A stretch of 64,000 nucleotides of DNA from Parastagonospora avenae f. sp. tritici 18332-5 (GCA_022559985.1 JAFJTR010000122.1:1-64000), one strand, 5' to 3'; shown: positions 52,303-64,000, counted from the stretch's first letter. The notes: generated by a model not told the origin, from the letters alone. Made by a program: numbers and translations.

Positions 52303-54659
52303 CTAGATCACTCTAAGCTCAAATTTGCTTCTATCACCGATCGGAATAGGCACATGAGCAACACCATCGGTGTCGCTTTGCAGATCCGCGGTAAAAATTG
52401 TCCTCGCCTGCTTGTCGTTGATGGAGTTCAGCACATACTTCCTTCCGGGCTTGAGATGCTTCAGTTCCACTGTGAAGGTTTTCAGACTCAAGGGTCCCCG
52501 AAGCACAAAGTCCAAGCCAGTGTCTTCGAATGCATGGCATCTAGCTACCATGATTTCGGGGAATGGCACTTTGTCGAGCTTCGGGGCTGTGAGTGACGCC
52601 TTGTCAACGGGGCAATTGATCAAGTCGGTCCAGTCGCCCTTCTTCGCAACTCTTGCCGTGAGGGCGGAGCTGTTGGTCAATGCAGACAGCCCCTTGTTGA
52701 AAAGCGCACTGTGTCCTGTTGGTGAGTCTACAATGGGGCGAAGCTCGTTGTCGAGGTGCTGCAAAAGGTCGACCTTCATGCCTTCCTCACAGAATTGAGC
52801 AGCACAGAAAGCGCTCAGGGTGTGTGCGAATCGTTCGCCCGGATTATAATTACCGACGTCCATTTTTTCGGCACCAACTAACAAGCAGTCAGCACAAAAA
52901 TGTCACGGTTGAGGGCATCTCCTGCCTCACGTGTAGTGGTACCTCACCTCTGGTGAGACGAGGCTACCTTTCCTGCACTAGCGCTATTTACAGCTACCTA
53001 TGTATATATACTGTTCGTAGCTTCACCCAATACAACCTCAGTTCAATCCTCAAATCTTCCCGCACTGCTTGCACTCACTCCGACAAAAAATGCCGTCTCG
53101 CCATGAGCAATGACAGTATCTCCTCTTACCCAGGTTGACTAGTTTCCACTTTCTGTTTAACTTTTCGAGACTGGTCTTTCGAGACATGAGCCAAAGCCGG
53201 CGAGCAAGATTTGGCATGGATGCCACACACATCACAGCGCCTCCGATATCTCCAATTACACCAGCCATACCGAGGATCTGAAATCCGGCTGTGGAATGTT
53301 AGTCAGTTTTGGGTCCCCGAAGTTGAAGCGCGGACATACTCAAGGAGGAGCGGAGAAGGACTAGGCTTCCGTCTGGGTTAGCGAAATCCTCCTCGAACCC
53401 ACGATGATAGGTCTCTTCCAACAAGGATCGAGTCTTGCCCGTTATTTTCCAACGCATCGTAGGCTAACGCGCCTTGCATTCCTATCAAATCACACGAAGG
53501 GTAGATCCAATTCGGCTTCACGGCGTCAATGTACAGGTACGATTCCCCAAGAGCTGAAATGTTTCCTTACCTCACAAGGGCACATGCAGTATGGCGACCC
53601 GCCCCAATTACGGATCAAAGCATTAAAGATGGACTCGCTGTCGTGCTTGTAACGCGCGTTCCGGGTGATTTGAAACTCCGGGGAGCCTTTCTTGCTGTAC
53701 CGAGTGTCTCCAGTGAGCTTCTCGTACGTGGCCAGATATATCATTGTGTATCCCGTTACCATGATGTTGTCCTTTATGACGGGATCTCAGTCCTGTGGCA
53801 AGATCAGCTTCTATTAAATTGCTTGCCAGTAGGTATACTACCAGTGTAAAGTTACCCCATAGCGATTCTCATTTCCAGTAATTCATAACGTCTAGTGTCA
53901 AGCTTTTCTCGATGACATTTTCGTGAACGCACTTCATGTAGCCATGGAAGTTCGGCATATAGTGCTTGTGTATCAGTACAGTCACATACTGTATGCGGTA
54001 CAATTGGCATCGAAGGTCGGACGTTTGAAACTGGTCAATTCGGTCGAAGTTGCTCCAATCATTGATGCGTTGATGTGTCAGTTGCGCAAAATGTTGCAGC
54101 AGGCGCACTTCCTATCCAGACAATTCTCTTCTACCCGAGGGCTTCTCTTGGGATACGTGCGTGCGCCATTGCACATCTTCACTGGGCAAAGACCCATTCC
54201 TGCTCTCGCGGCGCTTCAGTGCGGCCGCTTGTCTCCTTTGGCTGAGCACAATGCAGTACGACGAAAGACCAATGACGGCCACGAGAGCAATGGGTTCTGA
54301 AGGCTCCCGATCAACCTGGTGATGGCGGCAGAGATTACTCCCGGTATGATCCAATTTGCAAAGACGAATGCTAGTCCGCCGGCCCCAAACCATGCGAAAA
54401 GTGAGAGGGGAAACATGACTAGAGCCAAAACGAGACCTATCCCGCCGCCAACACCACCAATAGCGAGAAATCCGGCACCGGGAAAAAGACACGAAAGTCC
54501 TGCTAGTCGTAGATGTTGATCTTTCGAGCCATAGCAACCACCAAGGCCCACCAGAGCGATGCCGATGTACTGTAGCTGGGTTCGATTCTGGAAGCGGCCA
54601 CTGACTCGCTGTGCACCCGCAAAATTCAGTATATCGAGCGTATCAAATGTTGATTTCAT
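52303..54659 (-). pseudogene. Linalool dehydratase/isomerase-like membrane protein, pseudogene
   Basis: Segments in order on the minus strand: an N-terminal membrane region (TQLQYIGIALVGLGGCYGS, LAGLSCLFPGAGFLAIGG, LSLFAWFGAGGLAFV), then YMPNFHGYMKCVHENVIEKS, VTGYTMIYLATYEKLTGDTR, ARYKHDSESIFNALIRNW, EPNWIYPSCDLIGMQG, LGMAGVIGDIGGAVMC, LARRLWLMSRKTSLEK and the C-terminal exon from 52863 (NYNPGERFAHTLSAF). This order resembles fungal proteins with a linalool dehydratase/isomerase domain; I name the family from memory. TGA replaces Trp at 53869-53871 and 53787-53789, and at least two further frameshifts are needed (after YDALENN and after LVNLGK). Inactive. Confidence 0.6.
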
Positions 54660-55049
54660 GGCTAAACAGCGGGCGAATCAGTCGTGTATTCTAACCCAGG
54701 GTTAGTCAGTAGTGTAGTCAACTATCTTGTTATTCCCCATCAAGGTACGTACCTAATCTTTGGACAGTATGAAAGAAGTTGTGGTGTTTAGCAACATCAT
54801 ATTTCGCATTAAAGTAGTGACATGGCATTCATGAAGTGCTGCAAGCTCGTGCCTGATGGCAGTGCCCGTGTTCCGAAACCGCAGTCTTTCTTTCGGTGAG
54901 TCAGCGCTAATGTCATCGTCAATTATGTGCGGAGCGGAGACATGACACTCCCGGCGCTCACCAAGTCAGTCGTGCTGTTTCAATGTCAGCGGAGGATCAG
55001 AAGATTCACTGTTAACAGCGCCACGTTGGGGGCTGACAACGATGGAACG

Positions 55050-55179
55050 CTGCTCCCATGGAGGCTCCCAAGCCGATCTGGCGATGCTGGCAGAGATCAT
55101 TCCCAGTATTTTTCAGTATGCAAGACGAACGCTCATCCGCCAGCTCCGAACCACACGAAGAGTGATAGGGGAAGCAGGG
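55050..55179 (-). pseudogene. Duplicated fragment of the linalool-dehydratase-like gene
   Basis: About 130 bp matches, at roughly 75%, the part of the preceding pseudogene that encodes LSLFAWFGAGGLAFV and the following membrane segment. Here it reads LSLFVWFGAGG followed by a TGA. No other part of the gene is visible nearby, so this is a relic of a tandem duplicate. Confidence 0.55.
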
Positions 55180-55339
55180 TAAACGTCTACAGTGAAGGCT
55201 AAGAGACCTCATAGCGACTGTGGCGTCCGTATCGAAGAGATTAGTAAGCCGAAGCCAAGGAATGGTCAAGTCTTCGTTCAGGTAGAGTTGTAATTAGTAG
55301 TAACACCACGTGATTTAGGTTCACGAGTCGTCCACTATT

Positions 55340-56055
55340 CTAACTTGCCATCCCGAAATCTGAGGGACTGATGCGCATGAATTCCTGACGGGAGGAAGAA
55401 TCCGTGGACGGAAGGAACATCATCAAAATGCACATGACATAGCACTGATCGAGCTTGGTCTCGAGTTTTGCGGGCGTGTCCCGGCCGTCTCCCTTTCCCG
55501 CGACGGCGATGCGGTGATAGTCGAACCGCGACTTTCGTGCAATGATCGCGGTGCCTGTCGAGCAGGGCAGAGACTTTCTCGCGCGCGCATTGGCTACGTT
55601 GGGCTGACGATTTAGACATGGCGGATTTGGAGGAATGGTGGCCGGGGAAGAAGACGCGCTATTGCTGCTCCCCAAGCAGATCTCTCTGTTCGACGCGGCC
55701 GTGGTATAATCCCTGGCGGTGGCCAGGCATGCGGTGGCAGCATCTGGAGTGAACAAGTTCATCGCAAATATAGTGCTGGTCAAGGGCGCGTGGCCAATCG
55801 GATACGCGCTCGCTCTAGTTCTCAAAGCGATCGGAGCTTCTCAAAACGTTCGGAGCAATACGAGTCTTTCCGAGCCCTCCGAGACGCCAGGTGGACGACT
55901 TCGAAGTATGCGCCATCGATCCCATGGCGGTGCAACCGGCGGCAGCCATTCTCGATAAGAAGCTCGTCGCGAAAGATCTCACTTACTTCTGCTGATGGCG
56001 ACATAGAAGAGGTCACCAAGATGTTCGAATGCTTCTCCTCCACGTCACCCACCAT
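55340..56055 (-). other. Unresolved minus-strand coding-like region
   Basis: Two minus-strand frames look coded: 56055-55822 (begins MVGDVEEKHSNILVTS) and 55825-55340 (ends CYVMCILMMFLPSTDSSSRQ). I found no splice pair linking them and no family. They might be two exons of a small gene divergent from the Zn2Cys6 regulator, or remnants. Confidence 0.3.
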
Positions 56056-56126
56056 CGTCGCGTGAATCTCTGGTCTGCACCAACCGTAACCGCAACCACG
56101 TCCTACCGCTCCTCCTCTACTCCTTC

Positions 56127-59046
56127 ATGGTCGATGCGCAGCAATCGAGCAGCCATGCGCGCCGTCACAAAACGTCCATGGCCTGCAATTACTGTCGGGT
56201 GAAGAAGATCAAATGTGGGTTTCATTGTCCATCATTGTCCAACTACTGCGATAGGGCTCCTTCACACTGACGATCCTCGGCCCTTGAAGAACAATTTTGC
56301 TAAACACCATCCAGGTGATGGAGCTCGTCCCTGTGCGAATTGCAAAGTAAGAATTCACTACTGCTACCCTTGCTACTTTTACTACTGGCAAAAAATTACC
56401 TGCCGCAGCTTCTCATCCACTCTCACAGGATCACGGCATGAACTGTGCATTTGCAGCCACGCGTCATCGCCACACTACCACCACCAATGCCAACGCTCGC
56501 ATAGATAAAACCCTGCGGCCACGAGACCGCCCATCGCGCGTTGAAACCCGGTTGCCTGTCGCTGATCAACCCCCAGCTGCCTTCGTGCACACATTTAGTG
56601 CTAATATGGATCCCCTTACACCTGCAACTTCTGCCACAGGCACCAACGAAGGTCGACATACAAGTCATCACACCGTACTTCACTCGCCAGAAGCCTCACC
56701 AGTACCAGAAGTCTCACCCAGGGCACCAGGCATCGAGTACAACGCCTCTGAGCTGGACACGGCGACAACACGACCACATGTTGAATCTGAAGAGGCCTTA
56801 TTGCTCCCCGATCCGAGCGACTCATGGCCTGCGACACTACCACCAGTTTGCGATAACAACATCAACATCGAAATTTGTGCCGAATCTAATGCACCCAACG
56901 AAATGAACCCGATCTTGACACCTTCCGCCACGCTGAACACAGAGCCGCACGAAGACGATGGCAGCTGCATCTGCCCACCAGAAGAAGAGGTACGTGTGCG
57001 GCCCATCACTCTGATCAACTTTCCCGTGCTCTCTTTGACGAACCCGTTACTAATTTTTCGCTGCTATGCAACAGCCCACCTTTGAGTATCATGGTAAGAG
57101 GCCAAAAGCTTTTCTACGCTCAAGTACAGTCCTTGACGCGCTTGTGATGTAGGTCCGGGTTCGGTTCTCGACATCTGTTCGCGTGCGGGTGTTGAATGGG
57201 TGATAGAGAAGTGCGGTGATTCCACTTTCCGTGCCATGACGCAGAAACTCACAACCGACATCTCCCATCGCTTGAAGCTGCCTTCCTTCACTTTCACAAG
57301 AGAGAGGGAACCAGATCCTGACGAAACTTTGGCGTGGAAATACACACAAGCCTACTTTGATTGCGACCCATATGCGAGCTATGGCTTGATTGGTCGGGAC
57401 AGATTTGAAGCGAGGCTTCGGGCTCACTACAAACCTCAAGATAATCCAACCTGGTCCGAATCGGATTCCGACTGGTATGCCTTACGCAATGTGGTTTTTG
57501 CTAGCGGATCTAGAAGCTTGTTGACGGCTCCATCGACTTCGCTTAGCCAGGAACAGTTTCTGCAGTCTCGCAGCTGGAGCTATTTCCTGAATGCATTGTC
57601 GGTTCAAAACGAAATGATGTTCTGTCACTCAAGCCTGTCGACCATCGAGGCTCTAGCGGCTATGGTCAGTGTGCTGCCCGCTCTCTTTGTCATCTTCGTG
57701 TTGTTGATACATTGCTTACTGACGGAACACGACCATGTCTAGACCTTCTATGTCGAGGGCGCGGCGTGCCCCTCGCTCGATTTTATGCTGTGCTTGGACG
57801 GTTTGAAACTTGCCCTTTCAAAAGGGTTCCATCGAAAGCCTCCGCGCGCATGGAATCTTGCACCACATGTGATTCAGTCTCGCTCAACGCTGTGGTGGGC
57901 GATGTACAGCTTTGAACGCGTCAACGCTTTCCGAGCAGGGCGACCTCTGGTAAGCCTCCTCATCTGATGGGTTCGACCGTCATGTTCAGTATTTGTTCAT
58001 CTCTGATTTGCTACTAGGCGATTTGCGATGACGAAATTACTTGTCAACTGCCTTCCGAAGTATGGATCGATGCCACCCCAGCAGTGCAATTGCTCACTAG
58101 CGCAACACGCCTCTCGCGTCTGCTGGGTGAAGTGACACGACGGTACATACAGCTCAGATTGAGGAAGCCCACATTGCAAGAGGTCTCTGAAATGTTAGAT
58201 GATTTCTGTTCACAGCGAGACAGGCTGTGGAACGAGCTGCCGGCGTACGTTACGCAGAACAGCCAGCTGCCGACAGGGGTAGGTGAACAGCATGTGTTAT
58301 ACCAACGCTTTACTCATTTCGGAGTGCTCATGCGCATTCATTCGATTCTTATACACCCCTGGAATGCAATATCCATCAATTTACAACCAAAGGAGCGAGA
58401 CCGGCACGCTGCGCTAAAGGCCAAAAGTACATCCATCTGCATCGAAGCCGTGAGGACCTTCATCAGGGATCTACCGCAAATCGGCATCGATATATCGTCT
58501 CCTAAGTGGTAAGTACACAGGAAGTGTCAAATCTGTCCCTGCACCGACATCTGACACTGCTGTATAGGCTAGTGTTCACCTATCCCCTGATGGCGCTGGT
58601 GCATCTATTTACACACATTGTACAATACCCCTATTCTCCGACAGTGTCATCCGACATTGCTCTCATGCATGTCATTGGTGGTCACTTCAACTTCCTGGAA
58701 TATGCAATCAATGATATGAAATGGCCTTTCGTGCGCGACATAGCCAATCTGACCCGGAGATATGTGCAAAAAGCCAACGAGGAAGTTACAAGCATCTCCA
58801 GATCCGACATCGGGCACCAAACAGCCAGGGAAATAGAGAGATTTGACAACTATGATTCACAGGCACCCTTCAATGTAAGCTCCCACTGCGTACGCCCTCA
58901 AAGTTCAGCTTTATGCATGGAGCCCAAGCGATTACTAACTCGGCAAACTGTTCTAGGATTTTCTCAACCAGCTAGACCTCGAGAGCGAGGAATGGGGTAC
59001 CATGATTGGCTGGCCAGATCTCGAGTTACCACTGGCCGCACTTTAG
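56127..59046 (+). CDS. Zn2Cys6 transcription factor with fungal_trans middle region (768 aa)
   Basis: Nine exons: 56127-56214, 56315-56346, 56429-56989, 57075-57093, 57153-57664, 57743-57949, 58018-58508, 58568-58874 and 58957-59046. All introns are GT-AG and in phase, including a 19-nt micro-exon. Three exons build the binuclear cluster ACNYCRVKKIKCDGARPCAN followed by CKDHGMNC (C-x2-C-x6-C-x5-C-x2-C-x6-C), which binds two zinc ions and DNA half-sites. A Ser/Pro-rich linker follows, then the middle homology region (FYVEGAACPSLDFMLCLDGL, STLWWAMYSFERVNAFRAGR). The last exon ends in an acidic tail (LDLESEEWG). It is probably a local or pathway regulator; the P450 2 kb downstream and the decayed genes upstream suggest a metabolic cluster. 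The ORF is intact. Confidence 0.87.
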
Positions 59047-60959
59047 ATCACGTCCTAACACTACATCTCTACTAAACATTGAAGGTTGCACTAAAGAGGG
59101 AAAGAAGAGTTGCTTATAGAGTCTAAATAGATTGGCTGCATGACCAAAAAGGCTTTCCGGCTGCACCGACCCACTATGTTCCAAGAGACGGCGTCCTGTA
59201 GGCTGAAAAGACTTCTATCGATCTCCAGGTCCAAAGATAGACTTTCTGAACACAAGCCGGCCCTTCAGACGCCAAATACCGGGCGTTTCTCACTCCTCTC
59301 CAAACCCTTTGTTAATCAACCGATTGTAATGCTGCAGGCTTGCTCCCAATTGTTTTGATTCCAATGCAGTACGCACTGTTTCTGATGCGTAAAACTCTAC
59401 ACTTGGGGGTCGAAAGAGTGATGACCCGCGACTTGAAAACATGTAGGTACATAGCGTTTGTGTGTTCGGACCACTACGGGAATCTGTCGGTGAACAAGGC
59501 CCATTGTTCCTGGAGGCCGGTGGTTACGGTCTCTCACTGATGAAACAAATCCTTAAGCATGATGCGTCGGTCCATGACCTGGAGGCAAGAACAAAGTGAA
59601 ACTTTCGTTGCTATCACTGATCGGGTGGGGATGTTGAATAACGTGCCGTCTGCATTCTGAATGCCACTGAGCTGCTGCTCTGCAATCAGCCCTGTGTCAG
59701 CAAGCGAGAGTAAGTACAGGTGTCAGATTCAAAGGGTTCTTGATGATATTGATGATTGAAGTGATTCATTGTTCCTGCTCCTCGTCTGATCTATGAACAG
59801 GTGGCTTTATCCCCCGCCCTTGTGCGACCAGCTGCACAGTCCATTCCATGGATTGCTATTCTAGCCGAGCCTGTGTTACAGCCCAGCCTCGCTCATATCT
59901 GGGAACAGGCTTTACAATATCTCTCTACAGTTTCTCATGATCGCTACTCAGTAGGGGGACCAGCCGCGTTAACTGCGAACGGAAGGGACTTGGGGTATAG
60001 AGAATTGTCTCGCGACAGGTTTCAGCAATCCGCAAGTCGAATATGGTAGACTTAGACTCGATTTTGAAGTACGTTCGTCGTTGCTCTACTGCGTCCAGAA
60101 ACGACTCCAATATCGCCAGAACGGTGGAAGTGTTGACGAGGTTAAAGAGATGGTTCGCGAAGTAGCGCCCTATGTTAGCATCTACGCCTACTCAGGAGTA
60201 GCGCGGTTCATCACTGCTTATGTAATAGGAGGATATATATTCGCTCTCTTTGATAGTTTCTACCAATCAACCAACTACTTCCTCAATCCCCTCTTTACAT
60301 GTTGACACCAGATGTATTGCCGTTCCTCTCATCGCCTGTGATATATATATGGTCGCCGTGAGATAGCCTTCGGCGTTCCGATCTTTTCTGACCAATGTGA
60401 TGGTATTGGTAGTAGGAACGACTCCGAAACAAAATGACGGGCAGCCGAATTCGTGCGGAAGCCCGGGCCTAGAGCTCTCTCCTCGTCCGCATCTAAATAC
60501 CGGCCCAGTTGATTAATGTAACATGTCATAAATTCAGCTATACGCATTCTGATCGAGTCCCAATGGAAGTTTCCGGTAATCCAATTTGCCAACATCAGCA
60601 ACTTTCAAGAAGCAATGGGACCACCGCGGAAGAACATGTATTTTAGTCTAGTGAATCCCCCAAAGAAAGTCGGCTTACGCATAAGCGACTTCACTGAACT
60701 GGTAGGCCTTTTACATAGTACAGCCTCCACCGTAACGTCACCACATCGCTAGAGTTGAGCGTGATTGGATGGCATCAGGCTGCCTGTTCTGACACCTCCG
60801 ACTTTCTATGCCCGTGCTGCTGTCGAGCCATCGGCGCTAGTCCTTACCCCATTCGTTCGGAAGCAACACTTGGCTATTCAGCCCACACTCATGTATATAT
60901 GTGCCTCGACGCATGGCGCAAGTGACTCCTTCGAATAACTCAAGGCTTTCTGCGACGCT
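59047..60959. other. Intergenic between regulator and P450
   Basis: About 1.9 kb without a supported gene. Plus-strand frames at 59801-60049 and 60081-60305 and a minus-strand frame at 60601-60329 are open but show no family and no convincing splicing. A TATATATATA run lies at about 60340. Confidence 0.45.
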
Positions 60960-62468
60960 ATGATGACCACCTTCGCCGCGTTCAAATTTCCCGACTTTGT
61001 CGGCATCTCAATCCCTATCATTGCTTGGACGTGGTTATTTTACTACGTTTTCCACCGCATTTACATTGCCTTATATGGCCCGCTAAGCACCGTTCCGGGA
61101 CCCCTGCTGCATGCTTTAACCGCAATCCCCGAGATCATCGGTACACTTCAGGGGCGCACGGCTCCATATGACCTGCCGAAACTACACGCCAAATATGGCC
61201 CTGTTGTGAGAACGGCACCTACAAAGCTTTCCTATCTTGGCACAAAGCAGGCATGGCAAGAGATTTACGGTTTCAAGACAAACCTCGATAAGGGTCCGGA
61301 CCGTTACCGCAAGGCGTACAACGGAAAATACAGCATTGTTGGGGCGCCAAAGGACACTCACGCCCACCACCGGAAGGCTCTATCTCATTCATTTTCGGAA
61401 ACTACACTCCGGCAACTTGAGCCTTTGATTGCGAAATGGGTAGCCAGACTAGTCGACAGGCTTTACGCGGAGGTTGCGGACGGACGGCCAATCGACATAC
61501 TGAAATGGTACAACTGCACAACGTTCGACATAACGGGTGACATGATCTTCAGCGAAGATTTGAGGATGCTCAGTAGTGGGGAGTATTCGAGTTGGGTGAA
61601 GACCATCTTTGACAGCTTCAAGTCAGAGTCACGTATCATCGCATTGACGAGCCTTGGGGGTCCTGTCAAGTGGATCGTCAACAGAGTCTTGAATTTACTT
61701 CCGTCGGTTCAAAAAAGTGCTGCCGAACACTGGAGATATACCAAAGAACGAGTTGATCGAAGATTCTCAGAGACTCCCAAAAGAACAGACCTCTGGACGG
61801 AACTTATACGGAGGGGAGACAAAGTAGGCTTGGGGATGGAAGAACACTATGCCAATGCCGCTATACTATTGATCGGTGGCAGCGAAACAACTGCTTCCGC
61901 TCTAAGTGGAACCACTTACAACCTTGTCAAGAACCCAGAGTGTCTGCAGAAGCTCGTCGAAGAAGTGCGATCTAAGTTCCGCGGGACCGAAGATCTCACC
62001 ATTGACGCTCTCTTGGAACTTCCTTACTTAAAAGCGGTCTTGCAGGAGGGCATGCGCATGTACCCTCCAGCTGGTGTTACGCTCGAACGAGTTGTCCTTG
62101 CTGGGGGTGCTACGATATATGGTCAGCATATACCAGAAGGGACCACAGTCGGCATCGCTAACGTCGCTACAATGTATTCGCAAGAATTTTTTCACAAGCC
62201 GTACGAGTTTCATCCGGAACGCTGGCTGAATCATGAGAATTTTAAGACTGATCATCTTGAGGTCGCTGAATTCTTTCTCACAGGTCCGAGGAAGTGCTTA
62301 GGCGTGAACTTGGCATGGCATGAACTACGATTCATCTTGGCTAGCGTGGTCCTGAACTTTGACATCAAGCCGTGTAGTGAAAGTGAAGGCTGGCTTGACC
62401 AGAATCTGTTTATATTTTGGGAGAAAATTCCTCTGTATTGTCGGCTGGAGCCTGTGAAAGACACTTAA
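60960..62468 (+). CDS. Cytochrome P450 monooxygenase (502 aa)
   Basis: Single exon; two ATGs in a row at 60960. Membrane anchor near residues 12-30 (VGISIPIIAWTWLFYYVF), then the Pro-rich hinge PGPLLHAL. I-helix IGGSETTAS (G-x-E/T-T-T oxygen site), K-helix EGMRMYPP (E-x-x-R), PERW region FHPERW, and the heme loop FFLTGPRKCLGVNLA with its Cys ligand. All are intact, so it is probably an active microsomal enzyme of the ER. The general pattern resembles fungal CYP65-type (isotrichodermin hydroxylase-like) enzymes; the substrate is unknown. An intronless P450 in this genome is slightly unusual. hAT debris begins 90 bp after the stop. Confidence 0.92.
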   Translation: MMTTFAAFKFPDFVGISIPIIAWTWLFYYVFHRIYIALYGPLSTVPGPLLHALTAIPEIIGTLQGRTAPYDLPKLHAKYGPVVRTAPTKLSYLGTKQAWQEIYGFKTNLDKGPDRYRKAYNGKYSIVGAPKDTHAHHRKALSHSFSETTLRQLEPLIAKWVARLVDRLYAEVADGRPIDILKWYNCTTFDITGDMIFSEDLRMLSSGEYSSWVKTIFDSFKSESRIIALTSLGGPVKWIVNRVLNLLPSVQKSAAEHWRYTKERVDRRFSETPKRTDLWTELIRRGDKVGLGMEEHYANAAILLIGGSETTASALSGTTYNLVKNPECLQKLVEEVRSKFRGTEDLTIDALLELPYLKAVLQEGMRMYPPAGVTLERVVLAGGATIYGQHIPEGTTVGIANVATMYSQEFFHKPYEFHPERWLNHENFKTDHLEVAEFFLTGPRKCLGVNLAWHELRFILASVVLNFDIKPCSESEGWLDQNLFIFWEKIPLYCRLEPVKDT

Positions 62469-62559
62469 CGTACTTCACGGCGTGGTGGCCTATTGTATGT
62501 TCAAAGAAATTCGACAACCAAGGCCGTCCTTTGTGCAGGCGAACTTGCCGCCTGTCGAC

Positions 62560-63374
62560 GTCCAATTGTCGAAAGAGACGTGCATAAGGGACCGCGCCTT
62601 GCGCAGACACGCGGTAACAACAGGTATAAAGGCGAGGTATTCGGCGACAATAGCGTCGCGCAAGGACTGGTGACTACGCCAAAGTACTGCTTCAGCTAGA
62701 GGGTTAGCTGCCTTGATTAGACGCCGAAAGTATAGTGTTTCAATAACACGAAGACTCTGATTATCGCTAGCCACCTGATCAATTAACGCATCGTGAAACT
62801 TGCGCGTCCTAAAAGACGCTGAGATCTCATTTGCAACGCTTTGCGACACTTCAACGTTATTCTGCCGTATCATAGCGGCGAGCGTGCCTTGTTTTAGATC
62901 CGTACGAGCTGTTACTAGACTAGAAGCGTTCACATTAAGACCTTTAACGCGCTCAGCTAGGTAGGCGGCAGCGGCTGAGGTTAATCCAGCTAAGTATTCT
63001 CCCCCCGCGCTTTTATTGATGTGACAACGGCGGCAGAGCTAGGAGTTGCTCTTCTTGTAGCGGTGGTCACCAGGCCAGCCGTACTGGTATATCTAACTTG
63101 GCTGACCTTTTACGTGGTCCTTACCGCGCCGCTCAAAGTGCGGGACGCGCACCTAATCCAGACCCTCGAAAGCCTTCTCGTCGCTGTCGCCGATAATCTT
63201 AGGGCGGTTGTTGTCGTCGTCGCTGGAATCGGAAAGGGCGGTGCTGTTGGCAGCGGGCGTGACAGACGCGTTTAGGGCAGCATCACCGCGTTTGTCGCGT
63301 CGGACGAGACAGGCAAGCTGAGAAGACGGCTGTAAAGGCATATCTGTCTTAACGAATAGGCCGCAGTAATACAC
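62560..63374 (-). mobile_element. hAT transposase remnant
   Basis: The minus strand reads, with gaps, an N-terminal Asp-rich segment (ALSDSSDDDNNRPK), AERVKGLNV, DQVASDNQSLRVIETLYFRR, LAEAVLWRSHQSLRDAIVAE and ARSLMHVSFDNWTSTGGKFA, the conserved core around the second catalytic Asp of fungal hAT transposases. Sequence after GGKFA is lost and the segment between 63000 and 63150 has stops. It is inactive. Truncation occurs about 90 bp from the P450 stop, so the insertion has shaped that gene's 3' side. Confidence 0.75.
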
Positions 63375-64000
63375 TCAAAGATCAGACGATCAGGTAGCTG
63401 ATCGCCTGAGACACTAAGCTTTGACTTACGCGCTAACTACTTATTTAAACCTCGTTAACAACCTTACAAAACTTCCACCGCCTGCAGCACTAAGACAACG
63501 AGATATGTCAATCTAATACCAGTCAGTTCAGTCAGTTTGAAGACTTTAAACTGATCTGACTAATAAGTAAGGAGCTCTAGACTGTGATTGAACTAATTGA
63601 GCGTTAGCAGTCAGTTCAGTCAGTTTTGTCAGTCCAGACTGACTGATAGCAACTATGCTTCGTACACTATCCCATGTAGACGAAAGCCGAAACACCGAAG
63701 ACTCAATCATGGACGGTACCTTAGCTTGGTTTACACGCTTTACACTCACTCTAGCTGCACTTACCGGCATCGCGTATCTTAGCTGTTAACATTTAAGGAG
63801 GAGATTGAGGAAGTAATTTGTTGATTGATAGAAACTATCAAAGAGAGCGGATATATATCCTCTGAGTACATAAGCAGTGATGAAACGCGCTACTCCTGAG
63901 TAGGCGTAGATACTGACATTAGCGGGGGTGCAAGTCCGACTGTAATTCTCAACAAGATAGCGACGATACTCCTTTGCGCATGCCCGTGCGCCGTCGGCAT
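63375..64000. repeat. Subterminal repeats probably of the hAT element
   Basis: The block CAGTCAGTTCAGTCAGTTT occurs at about 63522-63540 and again, followed by TTGTCAGTCCAGACTGACTG, at about 63609-63648. Repeated CAGTCAGT units and an inverted CAGTC/GACTG pair are typical of hAT ends. The sequence to the right of 63800 shows no gene. Confidence 0.5.

Overview
The window is fungal nuclear DNA from a filamentous ascomycete (Pezizomycotina), most probably a Dothideomycete and perhaps Pleosporales. The evidence is short GT-AG introns (46-83 nt) in almost every multi-exon gene, a wetA conidiation regulator, Zn2Cys6 and C2H2 regulators, heme-thiolate enzymes, and decayed Ty1/copia and hAT elements whose nonsense codons look like RIP (TGG to TAG/TGA, CAA/CAG to TAA/TAG). 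The lineage is inferred from gene content; no marker gene in the window settles it.

Layout. 1-3063: two copia remnants with LTRs. 3064-12201: an accessory island between transposable elements. It holds two MITE-like hairpin elements, a multi-pass membrane protein, two small nuclear-looking proteins, a C2H2 zinc-finger protein, and a gene whose spliced product is a coiled-coil/acidic protein ending in a complete histone H3 fold. 12378-13491: LTR fragments. 13807-20166: a GrpB-family gene, a chloroperoxidase, and two tandem decayed paralogues of an unknown family. 20256-30111: a conserved core block (phospholipase D-like protein, exosome subunit RRP4, wetA, TMEM234, phytanoyl-CoA dioxygenase-like). 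30374-45582: a mostly decaying minus-strand family of F-box-like genes. Interspersed with it are a P450 pseudogene, a TauD dioxygenase, a methionine-permease-like transporter, a small secreted protein and dispersed repeats. 46283-50129: the core genes PAM18 and RLP24 back to back, plus a large membrane protein. 50727-62468: a possible decayed metabolic cluster (GST lacking its N-terminus, linalool-dehydratase-like pseudogene, Zn2Cys6 regulator, intact P450). 62560-64000: hAT transposase debris.

The most unusual object is the histone H3-fold fusion at 10587-12201 (minus strand). Three introns of 52-55 nt restore one continuous 484-codon frame that ends in a canonical-looking H3 core. LTR-like repeats lie directly upstream in the same orientation. 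The tail lacks the usual K4/K9/K27 contexts. I know of no described protein with this architecture, but I could not search.

All gene models are ab initio from sequence. Splice sites were chosen by GT-AG, frame continuity and protein-family continuity; none has transcript support here.
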